A stretch of DNA of 64,000 nt from Kitasatospora sp. GAS204B (GCF_029892155.1 NZ_JARZAG010000028.1:1-64000), one strand, 5' to 3'; numbered from the stretch's first letter, positions 15,096 to 24,706 are shown. Numbers and translations are program-made. The notes: generated from the letters alone by a model not told the origin.

Positions 15096-17546
15096 ATGGC
15101 CCGCCGCAGTTCGCCGACCCCGCCACCCGGAGACTTCGAGGAGCGGATCCTCGATGTCGACGTCGTGGACGAGATGCAGGCTTCCTACCTTGAGTACGCC
15201 TACTCGGTGATCTACTCGCGCGCCCTGCCGGACGCGCGGGACGGTCTCAAGCCGGTGCACCGGCGAATCCTCTACCAGGCCAACGAGATGGGCCTGCGCC
15301 CGGAGCGCTCGCATGTGAAGTGCGCCCGGGTGGTCGGCGAGGTGATGGGTCGGCTGCATCCGCACGGTGATGCCTCGATCTACGACTCGATCGTCCGGAT
15401 GGCACAGCCGTTCTCGATGCGGGTGCCGCTGATCGACGGCCACGGGAACTTCGGTTCGCTCGGCAACGACGACCCGCCGGCCGCGATGCGGTACACCGAG
15501 TCGCGGCTGACCGCGGCCTCGATGGCGCTGGTGGAGTCGATTCACGAGGAGACCGTCGACTTCACTCCGAACTACGACGGCAGCGAGCAGGAGCCGGTGG
15601 TGCTGCCGGCCGCCTTCCCCAACCTGCTGGTGAACGGCGCCACCGGCATCGCGGTCGGCATGGCGACCAACATGCCGCCGCACAACCTGTCCGAGGTGGT
15701 GGCCGCCGCCCGGCATCTGATCAAGCATCCGAACGCCGACCTCGACACCCTGATGCGCTTCATCCCCGGCCCCGATCTGCCGACCGGCGGCCGGATCGTG
15801 GGCCTGTCGGGCATCCGGGACGCCTACGAGAGCGGCCGCGGCACCTTCAAGATCCGCGCCACCTCGACGATCGAGAACGTCACCGCCCGCCGCAAGGGCA
15901 TCGTGGTGACCGAACTGCCCTTCTCGGTCGGCCCGGAGAAGGTGATCTCCAAGATCAAGGACCTGGTCAACGCCAAGAAGCTGCAGGGCGTCGCGGACGT
16001 CAAGGATCTGACGGACCGTGCGCACGGCCTGCGGCTGGTGATCGAGGTCAAGAACGGCTTCGTTCCCGAGGCGTTGCTGGAGCAGCTCTACAAGCTGACG
16101 CCGCTGGAGGAGAACTTCGGCATCAACAACGTGGCGCTGGTCGACGGCCAGCCGCTCACGCTGGGGCTGAAGGAGCTGCTCGAGGTCTACGTCGACCACC
16201 GCTTCGAGGTGGTCCGCCGGCGCAGCGAGTTCCGCCGGCGGAAGCGGCAGGAGCGGCTGCACCTCGTCGAGGGCCTGCTGGTGGCGCTGGTCGACATCGA
16301 CGAGGTCATCGCGCTGATCCGGTCCAGTGACAACGCGACGCAGGCCAAGGAGCGCCTGATCGAGCGCTTCTCGCTCTCCGAGGTGCAGACCGCGTACATC
16401 CTGGACACCCCGCTGCGCCGGCTGACCCGGTTCGACCGGGTCGAGCTGGAGGCGGAGCAGAGCAAGCTGCTCACCGAGATCGCGGAGCTGACCGAGATCC
16501 TGGAGTCGGACACCAAGCTGCGCGGCGTGGTCTCCGGCGAGCTGGGCGCGGTGGCCAAGCAGTTCGGCACCGAGCGGCGCACCGCGCTGCTGGAGGCCGG
16601 CGCGCTGCCCTCGGCGTCGCTCGCGGTGCCGCTGGAGGTGGCGGACGACCCGTGCCGGGTGCTGCTCTCCTCCACCGGTCTGCTGGCCCGGACGGCGGAC
16701 GGCGAGCCGAGCCCCGCGCCGGAGAACCGGGCGAAGCACGACGTGATCGTCTCCGCGGTGCCGGCCACGGCGCGCGGCGATGTGGGCGCGGTGACCTCGG
16801 CCGGGCGGGTGCTGCGGCTGCCGGTGATCGACCTGCCGGCCCTGCCGCCGCAGCCGACCCTGTCGCTGGCCGGCGGGGCCCAGGTGTCGGAGTTCCTGAA
16901 GCTGGACGCCGGTGAGCGGTTGATCGCGCTGACCACGCTGGACGAGTCCTCGCCGGGTCTGGCGCTGGGCACCGTGCAGGGCGTGGTCAAGCGGGTGGTT
17001 CCGGAGTGGCCGGCCAACAAGGACGAGTTCGAAGTGATCGGGCTCAAGGACGGTGACGAGCTGGTGGGCGCGGTCGAGTTGCGCACCGGCGAGGAGGAGC
17101 TGGTCTTCCTCACCAGCGACGCCCAGCTGCTGCGTTACCCGGCGAGCCAGGTCCGGCCGCAGGGCCGCCCGGCCGGCGGCATGGCCGGGATCAAGCTGGC
17201 GGACGGGGCGCGGGTGATCTCGTTCACGGCGGTGGATCCGGCGGCGGACGCGGTGGTGATCTCGGTGGCGGGCGCCTCGGGCACGCTCACCGGTGAGGCG
17301 CAGACCAGTTGGAAGCTCACGCCGTTCGAGCTGTATCCGCGCAAGGGGCGGGCCACCGGTGGGGTGCGCTGCCAGCGCTTCCTGCGTGGCGAGGATTCGC
17401 TGGCCTTCGCCTGGGCGGGCCCGGCGCCGGCCCGGGCGGCGGCGGCGAACGGCTCGCCGGTGCCGCTGCCGGAGCGCGACCCGCGCCGGGACGGCTCGGG
17501 GACTCCGGTCAGCACGCCGATCGCGGCGGTGGCCGGACCGGCCTGA
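15096..17546 (+). CDS. parC: DNA topoisomerase IV subunit A
   Basis: The 816-residue DNA-cleaving subunit of a type IIA topoisomerase. The catalytic tyrosine is in AAMRYTESRL (about residue 132), preceded by the winged-helix DNA-gate segment LKPVHRRILYQANEMGL and the GDGNFG-equivalent DGHGNFGSLGNDD. The C-terminal domain is a divergent beta-pinwheel with no clear GyrA box (QRRGGKG), favouring ParC over GyrA. It relaxes and decatenates daughter chromosomes together with ParE, encoded about 7 kb away. GGGAGCCCC is the nearest ribosome-binding-site-like sequence. Confidence 0.92.
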   Translation: MARRSSPTPPPGDFEERILDVDVVDEMQASYLEYAYSVIYSRALPDARDGLKPVHRRILYQANEMGLRPERSHVKCARVVGEVMGRLHPHGDASIYDSIVRMAQPFSMRVPLIDGHGNFGSLGNDDPPAAMRYTESRLTAASMALVESIHEETVDFTPNYDGSEQEPVVLPAAFPNLLVNGATGIAVGMATNMPPHNLSEVVAAARHLIKHPNADLDTLMRFIPGPDLPTGGRIVGLSGIRDAYESGRGTFKIRATSTIENVTARRKGIVVTELPFSVGPEKVISKIKDLVNAKKLQGVADVKDLTDRAHGLRLVIEVKNGFVPEALLEQLYKLTPLEENFGINNVALVDGQPLTLGLKELLEVYVDHRFEVVRRRSEFRRRKRQERLHLVEGLLVALVDIDEVIALIRSSDNATQAKERLIERFSLSEVQTAYILDTPLRRLTRFDRVELEAEQSKLLTEIAELTEILESDTKLRGVVSGELGAVAKQFGTERRTALLEAGALPSASLAVPLEVADDPCRVLLSSTGLLARTADGEPSPAPENRAKHDVIVSAVPATARGDVGAVTSAGRVLRLPVIDLPALPPQPTLSLAGGAQVSEFLKLDAGERLIALTTLDESSPGLALGTVQGVVKRVVPEWPANKDEFEVIGLKDGDELVGAVELRTGEEELVFLTSDAQLLRYPASQVRPQGRPAGGMAGIKLADGARVISFTAVDPAADAVVISVAGASGTLTGEAQTSWKLTPFELYPRKGRATGGVRCQRFLRGEDSLAFAWAGPAPARAAAANGSPVPLPERDPRRDGSGTPVSTPIAAVAGPA

Positions 17547-17599
17547 CCTCGCCTTCCGTCCCACCCGGGCGCCCCACCGCACGGCGGTAGGGTGCCCGG

Positions 17600-18502
17600 G
17601 TGAGCATCTGTACGAGTCTGTCCAACGAGCTGGCCGAGCCGCTGGCCGCCACCGCGGCCACCGCGACCACCTGGCTGCTGATCGAGCAGAGCGGCCCGTG
17701 GGGCGCCAAGGCACTGACCGAGAGTCACCTCGACGCGGAGCTGGGGCGGGCGCTGGACGCGGCCTGCGCGGGCACCGGGGTGCGGGTGGCGCTGATCCGC
17801 CACCCGGGACGGCACGCCGACGACCGACCGGCGGCCGGCCACCAGGTGATCCTCGCGCACACGGTGCCCGGGCGGGGGTGGATCCGCCGGGCCGAGCTGG
17901 CGGACGTCGCCGAGCTGCTCTCGCTGGACCTGGCCGCGGCGGGCGCGGGCGAGCACGGCGGCTTCGGCACCCCGCACACCGGCGGCCCGCTGGCCCTGGT
18001 GTGCACCAACGGCCGGCGCGACCGCTGCTGCGCGCTGCTCGGCCGGCCGCTGGCCGCCGAGCTGGCCGCCGCCGGGCACACCGAGGTCTGGGAGGTCACC
18101 CACCTGGGCGGCCACCGCTTCTCCCCCACCATGCTGGTGCTGCCGTACGGCTACGCGTACGGGCGGCTGACCGACGCCGCGGCCAAGGAGGTGCTGGCGG
18201 CCACCGCCGCCGGGCAGATGGTGCCGCGCTGGTCGCGCGGCCGCTCCTGCTGGGACCGGCCGGCCCAGGCCGCCGAGCAGGCCGTGCGCGAGCTGGTCGA
18301 GGAGAGCGCGGCGGAGGCGCTGACCGTGACTCAGCAGTCGCTCTCGGCGGGCGAGTGGCGCTGCCGGGTGCGGCACGGCGACGGCCGCGAGTGGCTGGTC
18401 GAGGTGGTGCGGGCGCTGAGCGAGCCGCCCCGCCCGGAGAGCTGCGCCAAGGCGCCGGGCACGCCGGTGCGGATGGACGTGCGGTCGGTGGTGGCCGCCT
18501 AG
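17600..18502 (+). CDS. Sucrase/ferredoxin-like protein
   Basis: A 300-residue member of the sucrase/ferredoxin-like family, with a thioredoxin-like fold related to [2Fe-2S] ferredoxins. Characteristic motifs are ALVCTNGRRDRCCALLGRPLA (cysteine-rich) and WEVTHLGGHRFSPTMLVLPYGYAYGRL, typical of the family in yeast and actinobacteria. Its molecular role is not established. Translation starts at GTG about 50 bases after parC ends, and it may be cotranscribed with parC. Confidence 0.85.
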   Translation: MSICTSLSNELAEPLAATAATATTWLLIEQSGPWGAKALTESHLDAELGRALDAACAGTGVRVALIRHPGRHADDRPAAGHQVILAHTVPGRGWIRRAELADVAELLSLDLAAAGAGEHGGFGTPHTGGPLALVCTNGRRDRCCALLGRPLAAELAAAGHTEVWEVTHLGGHRFSPTMLVLPYGYAYGRLTDAAAKEVLAATAAGQMVPRWSRGRSCWDRPAQAAEQAVRELVEESAAEALTVTQQSLSAGEWRCRVRHGDGREWLVEVVRALSEPPRPESCAKAPGTPVRMDVRSVVAA

Positions 18503-18744
18503 GTCGCACCATCGCGCTCGGTCACCGAGCGTGCACCCTCGGTCGGCGCAGTCCACGACGCGGTCCGGCTCGCGAGCTGCTTAGCGTGGCGGCCGTGGGA
18601 CTCCCCCACGCGGACAGCTCTCCGCCCGCTCCGTTCCCGGGGCCGACGGAGGCCGCGGACCCCGCGGCGCCGCGCGGAGCGGGCCGTTTCGGTCCGGTCC
18701 GCCGTCCCGGCCCCGGCCGGGCGTACGGAAGGGATGCACCGGAC

Positions 18745-19683
18745 ATGAAACCGGACCTCAACCCGGACCTGATCTCTGCCGATCCGATAGCCGGCCGGCC
18801 CTCCTCCAGCGCCGAGCACGGTGCGCACCACCGGGCCGGCCGCCTGCGCCACCGGGTCGGCCTGGCCGCCGCGATCGTCGCGGGCGCCGGCTCGATCGGC
18901 CTGGGCGCCGACCTGGCGAGCGCGGCCCCGCTGCCCGAGCACCTCGCCCTCTCGTCCGGGCTGGTCAGCGCCGACCGTTCGGCGAGCGTCACCAACGGCG
19001 ACATCCACCAGGGCTGGGACGGCTCGGTCTACTGGTTCCAGAACAGCGCCGGCGAATGGCGCTACACCAAGCACCACGACATCTACCTCAACCGGATCGG
19101 CTCGAACAGCGACAACACCGGCACCGGCACCGGCGACATCCAGCAGGGCTGGGACGGCTCGGTCTACTGGTTCCAGAACAGCAGCGGCGAATGGCGCTAC
19201 ACCAGCCACCGCGACACCTACCTGAACCGGATCGGCTCGAACAGCGACAGCAGCGGTAGTGGCAGCGGCACCGGCACCGGCACCGGCGACCAGTCCGCCG
19301 CCACGTCGAACGCCTCCAGCGGCGATGTCGAGGCCGCCATCGCGTTCGCCCAGGCCCAGCTCGGCAAGCCCTTCATCTGGGGCGGCAACGGCCCGGACGG
19401 CTACGACTGCTCCGGCCTCACCCAGCAGTCCTTCCGACGCACCGACGTCTCGCTGCCCCGGATCGCCGACGAGCAGTACTCCGCCACCACGCCGGTGAGC
19501 GCGAGCCGGATGCAGCGCGGGGACCTGCTCTTCTGGTCCTACGACGGCAGCGTCAGCGGGATCCATCACGTCGCCATCTACCTCGGCGACAACCGCTACA
19601 TCGAGGCCGCGCACCCCGGCACCACCGTCCGGATCTCGCATCTGAACAGCGGCTACTTCCCGAGCTTCGTCTCTCGCCCGTGA
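18745..19683 (+). CDS. Secreted NlpC/P60 peptidoglycan hydrolase with two aromatic tandem repeats
   Basis: A 312-residue exported protein. An unusually long basic, hydrophilic N-region of about 35 residues is followed by a hydrophobic core and an A-S-A cleavage site near residue 60. Two 45-residue repeats follow, each with QGWDGSVYWFQNS and GEWRYT motifs, separated by Gly/Ser/Thr linkers. The C-terminal C40 domain has the catalytic Cys in GYDCSGL, His in GIHHVAIYLGD and the third polar residue in EAAHPG. It probably cleaves stem-peptide bonds in the cell wall, with the repeats as a wall-binding module (inference). GGAAGGG precedes the ATG. No ydaO-type riboswitch was recognised in the 240-base leader. 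Confidence 0.9.
   Translation: MKPDLNPDLISADPIAGRPSSSAEHGAHHRAGRLRHRVGLAAAIVAGAGSIGLGADLASAAPLPEHLALSSGLVSADRSASVTNGDIHQGWDGSVYWFQNSAGEWRYTKHHDIYLNRIGSNSDNTGTGTGDIQQGWDGSVYWFQNSSGEWRYTSHRDTYLNRIGSNSDSSGSGSGTGTGTGDQSAATSNASSGDVEAAIAFAQAQLGKPFIWGGNGPDGYDCSGLTQQSFRRTDVSLPRIADEQYSATTPVSASRMQRGDLLFWSYDGSVSGIHHVAIYLGDNRYIEAAHPGTTVRISHLNSGYFPSFVSRP
18997..19260 (+). repeat. Two 135-bp in-frame tandem repeats within the NlpC/P60 gene
   Basis: GGCGACATCCA starts copies at 18997 and 19132, a period of 135 bases (45 codons). The copies are nearly identical at DNA level across the QGWDGSVYWFQNS coding stretch and diverge in the Gly/Ser linker. Confidence 0.9.
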
Positions 19684-19701
19684 CCTTCACGGCCACTGCG
19701 C

Positions 19702-19734
19702 CGGGCCCCGGTCGCCGCTCGCGACCGGGGCCCG
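19702..19734. terminator. Bidirectional hairpin between convergent genes
   Basis: CGGGCCCCGGTCGC (19702-19715) and GCGACCGGGGCCCG (19721-19734) are exact complements around a 5-base loop. They lie between the stop codons of the NlpC/P60 gene (+) and the symporter gene (-). Confidence 0.88.
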
Positions 19735-19754
19735 CGAGTGTCCGCCCGGCGCGG

Positions 19755-21410
19755 TCAGACCGCGCCGGCACCGGTGAGCGAACGCACCTCCAGCTCGGCG
19801 AACTTGTCCGGGTCCGCCCGCTCCTCGCCGCTGACCGTGCCCACCCAGCCGAGCAGGAAGCCGAGCGGGATGGAGATCAGCCCCGGGTTCTCCAGCGGGA
19901 ACCAGTGGAAGTCCACACCGGGGAACATCGCGGTCCTGCTGCCGGAGACGACCGGTGAGAAGACCACCAGGACCAGCGCCGGCACCAGGCCGCCGTAGGT
20001 CGACCAGCAGGCGCCACGGGTGGTGAAGCGGCGCCAGAAGAGGCTGTAGAGCAGCGTGGGCAGGTTGGCCGAGGCCGCCACCGCGAAGGCGAGACTGACC
20101 AGGAAGGCGACGTTCAGCCGCTGGGCGAAGAGGCTCAGCACGACCGCCAGGCCGCCGATCACCACCGCCGCCAGCCTTGCCACCACCACCTCCTGACGAT
20201 CCGTCACGGCTGGCCGGTCCGCCCGGCGGAAGGCCTGGGCGTACAGGTCATGGGCGAAGGAGACCGAGGAGGCCAGGGTGAGGCCGGCCACCACCGCGAG
20301 GATCGTGGCGAAGGCGATGGCGGAGGTGACGGCGAACAACAGGGTGCCGCCGGTGCTCCCCTCGCCGCCGCCCAGGTTGAGCGCGAGCAGCGGGACGGCG
20401 GTGTTCCCGGCCGAGTTGGCGGCCTTCACCGCCTTGGAGCCGACCAGCGCGGTGGCGCCGAGGCCGAGCACGATGGTCATCAGGTAGAAGGCGCCGACCA
20501 GGCCGATCGCCCAGACCGTCGAGCGGCGGGCGGCGCGGGCGGTGGGCACGGTGTAGAAGCGGGACAGGATGTGCGGCAGGCCCGCCGTCCCCAGCACCAG
20601 GGCCAGGCCCAGGCTGACGAAGTCGAGCCGGTCGGTGACCGAGCCCCCGTACTTGAGGCCCGGCTCCAGGTAGCGGTCGCCCGCGCCGCTGCTGCGGGCC
20701 GCGGCGTGCATCAGCTCACCGAGGTCGCCCTGGAAGTGGACCAGCACCCAGACGGTGAGCAGCACGGCGCCGATCATCAGCATCATGGCCTTGACGATCT
20801 GGATCCAGGTGGTGGCCCGCATGCCGCCGACCGTCACATAGATGATCATCAGGGCGCCGACGGCGACGATGGTCCAGGTCTTCGCGGCGGCTCCGGTGGT
20901 GCCCAGCAGCAGGGCGACCAGGCTGCCCGCGCCGACCATCTGGGCGATCAGGTAGAGCAGGGTGACCACCACGCTGGCGCTGCCGGCCGCCGCGCGGACC
21001 GGACGCTCGCGCATCCGGGTGGCCAGCACGTCGGCCAGCGTGTACCGGCCGGTGTTGCGCACCAGTTCGGCCACCCACATCAGCACGACCAGCCAGGCGA
21101 CCAGGAAGCCGATGCTGTAGAGCATGCCGTCGTAGCCGTACAGGGCGATCAGGCCGGTCACGCCGAGGAAGGAGGCGGCCGAGAGGTAGTCGCCGGAGAG
21201 CGCGATGCCGTTCTGCAGCGGGCCGAAGTCCCGTCCGCCGGCGTAGAAGTCCTCGGCGGCCTGGCCCCGGCGCCCGACCCAGAGGGTGATGGCCAGGGTG
21301 ATCACCACCACCAGGGCGAAGAGCACCACGGCCAGTTCGTGATGCCGGCCCCCGGTGACGACGACGGGCCTGGTGGTGATCGCGGCGGCGATGAACGCGG
21401 TAGGTGTCAT
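19755..21410 (-). CDS. Cation:acetate/monocarboxylate symporter (SSS family, ActP-like)
   Basis: A 551-residue solute:sodium symporter with about 13 predicted transmembrane helices. The N-terminal region has YAGGRDFGPLQNGIALSGDYLSAASFLG, the hallmark of the ActP/MctC branch, which imports acetate, pyruvate or similar acids. Its start codon overlaps the DUF485 stop (ATGA), so the two are translationally coupled, as in other actP loci where the DUF485 protein (YjcH) partners the symporter. The two-component genes upstream on the same strand may regulate uptake. Confidence 0.9.
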   Translation of the reverse strand: MTPTAFIAAAITTRPVVVTGGRHHELAVVLFALVVVITLAITLWVGRRGQAAEDFYAGGRDFGPLQNGIALSGDYLSAASFLGVTGLIALYGYDGMLYSIGFLVAWLVVLMWVAELVRNTGRYTLADVLATRMRERPVRAAAGSASVVVTLLYLIAQMVGAGSLVALLLGTTGAAAKTWTIVAVGALMIIYVTVGGMRATTWIQIVKAMMLMIGAVLLTVWVLVHFQGDLGELMHAAARSSGAGDRYLEPGLKYGGSVTDRLDFVSLGLALVLGTAGLPHILSRFYTVPTARAARRSTVWAIGLVGAFYLMTIVLGLGATALVGSKAVKAANSAGNTAVPLLALNLGGGEGSTGGTLLFAVTSAIAFATILAVVAGLTLASSVSFAHDLYAQAFRRADRPAVTDRQEVVVARLAAVVIGGLAVVLSLFAQRLNVAFLVSLAFAVAASANLPTLLYSLFWRRFTTRGACWSTYGGLVPALVLVVFSPVVSGSRTAMFPGVDFHWFPLENPGLISIPLGFLLGWVGTVSGEERADPDKFAELEVRSLTGAGAV

Positions 21411-21907
21411 CGCAGCTGGTCCTGGGTCTCCCAGCGCAGGCCGAGCGCGGCTCGGTCCCGCTTGCTACGGGCGTTGCGGGCGTAGAGCCAGGTGATCAGG
21501 AAGGTCGAGACGAACTGCAGCAGCCCCAGCACCCAGGCCACGCTGAACGGACCGACGAGCTGAGTGCGCATCAGGTCCGGTGCGACCGCCTGGGCGGTCA
21601 CATAGCCGAGGTACCAGCCGAGGAAGACGGCGGTGGCCGGGAAGACGAACCTCCGGTAGTCCCGTCGGATCTCCCGGAAGGCGTCGCTCTGCTGGACCTC
21701 CCGGTAGACCTCCGCGAACGCCGGGTCCGGCATGCGCGGGGGCGACTGGAGCGACCGCTGGGCCGGGACGGCGGACCGCGCCGCGCCGACCCGCGGGCGG
21801 GCCGACCGCTTGGCCGCGTCGGGCTTGCCCGGGGTGGACCACCAGTCGAACCGATGGCCCTGTCGGGGCGTGGGACCGGGTGATCCGGTGACTTCGTGCT
21901 GTGCCAA
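21407..21907 (-). CDS. DUF485 family membrane protein
   Basis: A small inner-membrane protein with two transmembrane helices (about FVFPATAVFLGWYLGYV and VAWVLGLLQFVSTFLITWLY in the C-terminal half), of the DUF485/YjcH type found with ActP symporters. I place the start at a TTG (21907), because GGGAG lies six bases upstream and it gives a 166-residue product. The frame stays open to another TTG at 22027 that has no ribosome binding site. The roughly 70 N-terminal residues are hydrophilic and longer than in Gram-negative relatives. Confidence 0.78.
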   Translation of the reverse strand: MAQHEVTGSPGPTPRQGHRFDWWSTPGKPDAAKRSARPRVGAARSAVPAQRSLQSPPRMPDPAFAEVYREVQQSDAFREIRRDYRRFVFPATAVFLGWYLGYVTAQAVAPDLMRTQLVGPFSVAWVLGLLQFVSTFLITWLYARNARSKRDRAALGLRWETQDQLR

Positions 21908-22089
21908 AGCTGCTCCCTGGACGGGATGCACCACCGAGCGGTGGGCGTCGGAGATCGGCACCGGGCACTCCGGACGACCCGCCCCGAAGATCCATTCGGC
22001 GTACCGACGGAGCCCTGACGGGTCCAATCATGGCGGGTCGAAATCCGAAATATGGCATTCAGCCAGGCATTTCACCCAATGAGGTGAGA

Positions 22090-22860
22090 TCAGTCAGTCT
22101 GCGAACCACGGGAAAGACCATGCCTGAACGCATAACTGACCGCTTGTGCCCGATCTCGAACGGCGGTCTTCGCGAACAGGTTGTTGATGTGCGTCTTCAC
22201 CGTGGCCGGACTGACGAAGAGCGCCTCGGCGATCTCGGCGTTGGAGAGACCGTCGGCGATCAGCGCGAGCACCTCGGCCTCACGGGCCGTCAGACCGTCG
22301 GGCAGCGGCTGCGGTTGGCGGGCGGACCTGGGCTGCTGCGGCTTGTCCACCGATTCGTCCACATCGCCGGCCGAGGCGGTCGAGGGCGCGCTCGGCCCGG
22401 CGAGCCGCTCCAGCAGCCGCCGCTGCACCTGCGGCGAGAGACCCGCCGCACCCGCCCGGACATCGGCGATGGCCCGGGCGATCTCCTCCGCGCCGGCGTC
22501 CTTGGTGAGGTAGCCGCGGGCATCGGCCTGGAGCGCGGCGAAGAGCGAGTCGTCATCGGCGTAGGTGGTGAGCACCACGACCTCGGTACCGGGGTGCTGG
22601 GCCCGGATCAGCCGGGTGGCCTCGACGCCGTCGCAGCGCGGCATCCGAAGGTCCATCAGGACCACGTCCGGCGCGTGCTCCGCCACCAACCGGACCGCCT
22701 CCTCACCGTCCGTGGCCGCCCCCACCACCTCGATGCCGGGCAGCAGGCCCAGCAGCATGACGATGCCTTCGCGCACCACCGTCTGGTCGTCCGCCACCAA
22801 CACCCGGGTCGCCGTCCCCGCGCCACCGGCACCGCTCTGCCCGTTCACCCGCCACCCCAC
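22090..22860 (-). CDS. LuxR-type (NarL/FixJ) response regulator
   Basis: A 256-residue response regulator. The receiver domain (about 18-135) has the phosphoacceptor Asp in VVLMDLRMP and the conserved Lys in GYLTKDAG. A Pro/Ser-rich linker precedes the LuxR helix-turn-helix (LTAREAEVLALIADGLSNAEIA, then VSPATVKTHINNLFAKT). It follows the histidine kinase gene by 75 bases and precedes DUF485/ActP on the same strand, making the symporter a plausible target. The listed start is GTG; a GTG four codons downstream is also possible. Confidence 0.92.
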   Translation of the reverse strand: MGWRVNGQSGAGGAGTATRVLVADDQTVVREGIVMLLGLLPGIEVVGAATDGEEAVRLVAEHAPDVVLMDLRMPRCDGVEATRLIRAQHPGTEVVVLTTYADDDSLFAALQADARGYLTKDAGAEEIARAIADVRAGAAGLSPQVQRRLLERLAGPSAPSTASAGDVDESVDKPQQPRSARQPQPLPDGLTAREAEVLALIADGLSNAEIAEALFVSPATVKTHINNLFAKTAVRDRAQAVSYAFRHGLSRGSQTD

Positions 22861-22935
22861 TCACTGTTCGATCTCACTGGACCCGCTGCCCGCCCGTTCT
22901 ACCGCGCCGATCCCGCCCCGGTCACCTCGACGGCG

Positions 22936-24096
22936 TCAGGTCGGCAGCCGCAGCAGCACCAGCCAGCCGCCGTCGTCCGGCCCGGCCGTCAGGCTGCCAC
23001 CGAGCAGCTCGGCCCGTTCCCGCATCCCCAACAAGCCGTAGCCGCTGCCGCTCGCGGCCAGTTCGGCCGCGCCGGGGTCGGTGGGTGCGCCGGTGTTCCT
23101 GACCTCCAGTTCGACCGCCTGGTCGAGGTAGCGCAGCGTCACGGTGCGCCGGGCGCGCGGGGCGTGCTTGCGGACGTTGGTGAGCGCCTCCTGCGCGGTG
23201 CGCCGCACCGCCAGCCCGGCCTCGGCGCCGAGCGGCCGGGGCGTGCCCGTCACGGTCAGCGTGGCCTGCTCCTGTCCGGCCAGCTCCAGCAGGAACTCGC
23301 CGACCGGGGTGAACTCGCCGCGCAGCGCGGAGAGCGCCTGCTTGGTCTCGACCAGCCCCTCCTGCGCCATCCGCCGGGCCGCCACCACCCGGTCCCTGAT
23401 CTGCTCCCGCTCGGCCCCGCTGTCCAGCATCAGCCGGGCCGCCTCCAGGTGGACCAGCTGGGCGGAGAGGCTGTGCGCCAGCACGTCGTGGATCTCCCGG
23501 GCGATCCGGGCCCGCTCGGCCAGTGCCGCGCTCTCCGCCTCGGCCGCCCGCGCGGCCCGCTCCTGTTGCAGCAGCCGCTGGGCGGTGGCCCGGGCCTCGG
23601 CGTCCAGCCGGAGCAGATAACCCAGCAGCACCAGGCCGGCCACCGTGGCGACCAGCGCCAGGAGACTGTCGTGGGTGGCCAGCGCATAGGACGCGAGCGC
23701 TCCCCCGCAGGTCGGCAGCGCCGCCGCCAGCGGCAGCCGGAGCAACCCGACGACGGCGAGCCCGCACCAGATCACGTTGGCCAGCAGCGCCGCGCCCACC
23801 TGGTCCGCCACCGCGCCGACGATCAGCAGCAGGGCGACGGCCGGCAGCGCCCAGCGGATCAGGTGCCGTCGGCTGCTGTGGATGAACAGCTGGAAGAGCC
23901 CGACCGCCGCCAGCAGCGCCAGCACCGCGACGACGGCGTCCGCCCCGGTGAACCGGCTGGCCCTGACGGTCCCGAGCAGGACCGTCAGGGCCAGCGCCAC
24001 CCGCCCTGCGACGCTGAGCAGCCGGCCCGGCTGGGAGCGCTCCTCGCGGGCCAGGGCCTCCCGCGAGGGCCAGCGCGTCCAGGTATCCAACTGCAC
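22936..24096 (-). CDS. Sensor histidine kinase (HisKA_3 / NarL-associated)
   Basis: A 386-residue kinase: an N-terminal membrane domain with about five to six hydrophobic segments (residues 30-170), then the HisKA_3 dimerisation motif RIAREIHDVLAHSLSAQLVHLEAARL with the phosphorylated His, and a C-terminal ATPase domain with NVRKHA and GSGYGLLGMRERAELLGG. There is no separate extracellular sensor domain, so it probably senses within the membrane. GGAGGAG precedes the GTG start at ideal spacing. It pairs with the adjacent LuxR regulator. Confidence 0.92.
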   Translation of the reverse strand: MQLDTWTRWPSREALAREERSQPGRLLSVAGRVALALTVLLGTVRASRFTGADAVVAVLALLAAVGLFQLFIHSSRRHLIRWALPAVALLLIVGAVADQVGAALLANVIWCGLAVVGLLRLPLAAALPTCGGALASYALATHDSLLALVATVAGLVLLGYLLRLDAEARATAQRLLQQERAARAAEAESAALAERARIAREIHDVLAHSLSAQLVHLEAARLMLDSGAEREQIRDRVVAARRMAQEGLVETKQALSALRGEFTPVGEFLLELAGQEQATLTVTGTPRPLGAEAGLAVRRTAQEALTNVRKHAPRARRTVTLRYLDQAVELEVRNTGAPTDPGAAELAASGSGYGLLGMRERAELLGGSLTAGPDDGGWLVLLRLPT

Positions 24097-24126
24097 GGAT
24101 GCTCCTCCGGTGGCGGTGCTGATGGG

Positions 24127-24615
24127 TCAGCCCACCGCGCTCAGCGTGTGCGGGGCGGCGTCCAGGCCCCGGGCCCTCCAGTTCACCACGGCGCCACGGA
24201 CCAGCAGCAGCGCCCCGATGGTGAGGTACAGCGCTTGGGCGCTCTGGTGGACGTGCAGTGCCGAGCCGAGGCCGTAGAGCCCGATCCGTACCACGATCAT
24301 GCCTGCCCAGGCCGCCACGGTGGCGACGGTGCCCTTGGTCCAGACGCTGCCGTCGCTCGCCCGCCAGATCCGCACCGTCCAGCCCCAGACCGAGCCCATG
24401 GCCAGCACCACCACGAGCGAGCCGGTCAGCAGACCGATCGCCGCGGCCTGGTGGGCCGGGTCGATCAGATGCTTGTCGCTCAGCCCGAGTGCGCAGAGGA
24501 TCAGCGGCAGCAGCCAGAAGCGCCGCTCGGTGTCGATCTTGCGGGCCCGGAGCTGACGGCTCGCGACGAACCCGACCACAACGAGGATCACGAGGATGTT
24601 GGCGATGCCGGTCAT
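24127..24615 (-). CDS. DUF1453/CcdC-like integral membrane protein
   Basis: A 162-residue protein with about five hydrophobic helices. It resembles the DUF1453 (CcdC-like) family by topology and the N-terminal RQLRARKIDTERRFWLLPLILCALGL pattern. It is the first gene of the leftward two-component/symporter cluster and ends 30 bases before the kinase gene, so it may feed a signal to the kinase; this is inference from position. Function unknown. Confidence 0.65.
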   Translation of the reverse strand: MTGIANILVILVVVGFVASRQLRARKIDTERRFWLLPLILCALGLSDKHLIDPAHQAAAIGLLTGSLVVVLAMGSVWGWTVRIWRASDGSVWTKGTVATVAAWAGMIVVRIGLYGLGSALHVHQSAQALYLTIGALLLVRGAVVNWRARGLDAAPHTLSAVG

Positions 24616-24706
24616 CGGACTTCGCTCCGTCTCGACTGGGAGAATCTGACGGCTACGACGCTACGGATCCCGCCCGCCGAGCTGATCGGCTCCAGGGTTG
24701 ATCCCA

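Noticed and set aside
14920..15210. Small ORF between the M16 pair and parC
   Set aside because: No ribosome binding site, and it overlaps the parC coding start in another frame.
18503..18744. Possible cyclic-di-AMP (ydaO-type) riboswitch ahead of the NlpC/P60 gene
   Set aside because: Such riboswitches are common upstream of these genes in actinobacteria, but the conserved purine-rich core motifs could not be found here.
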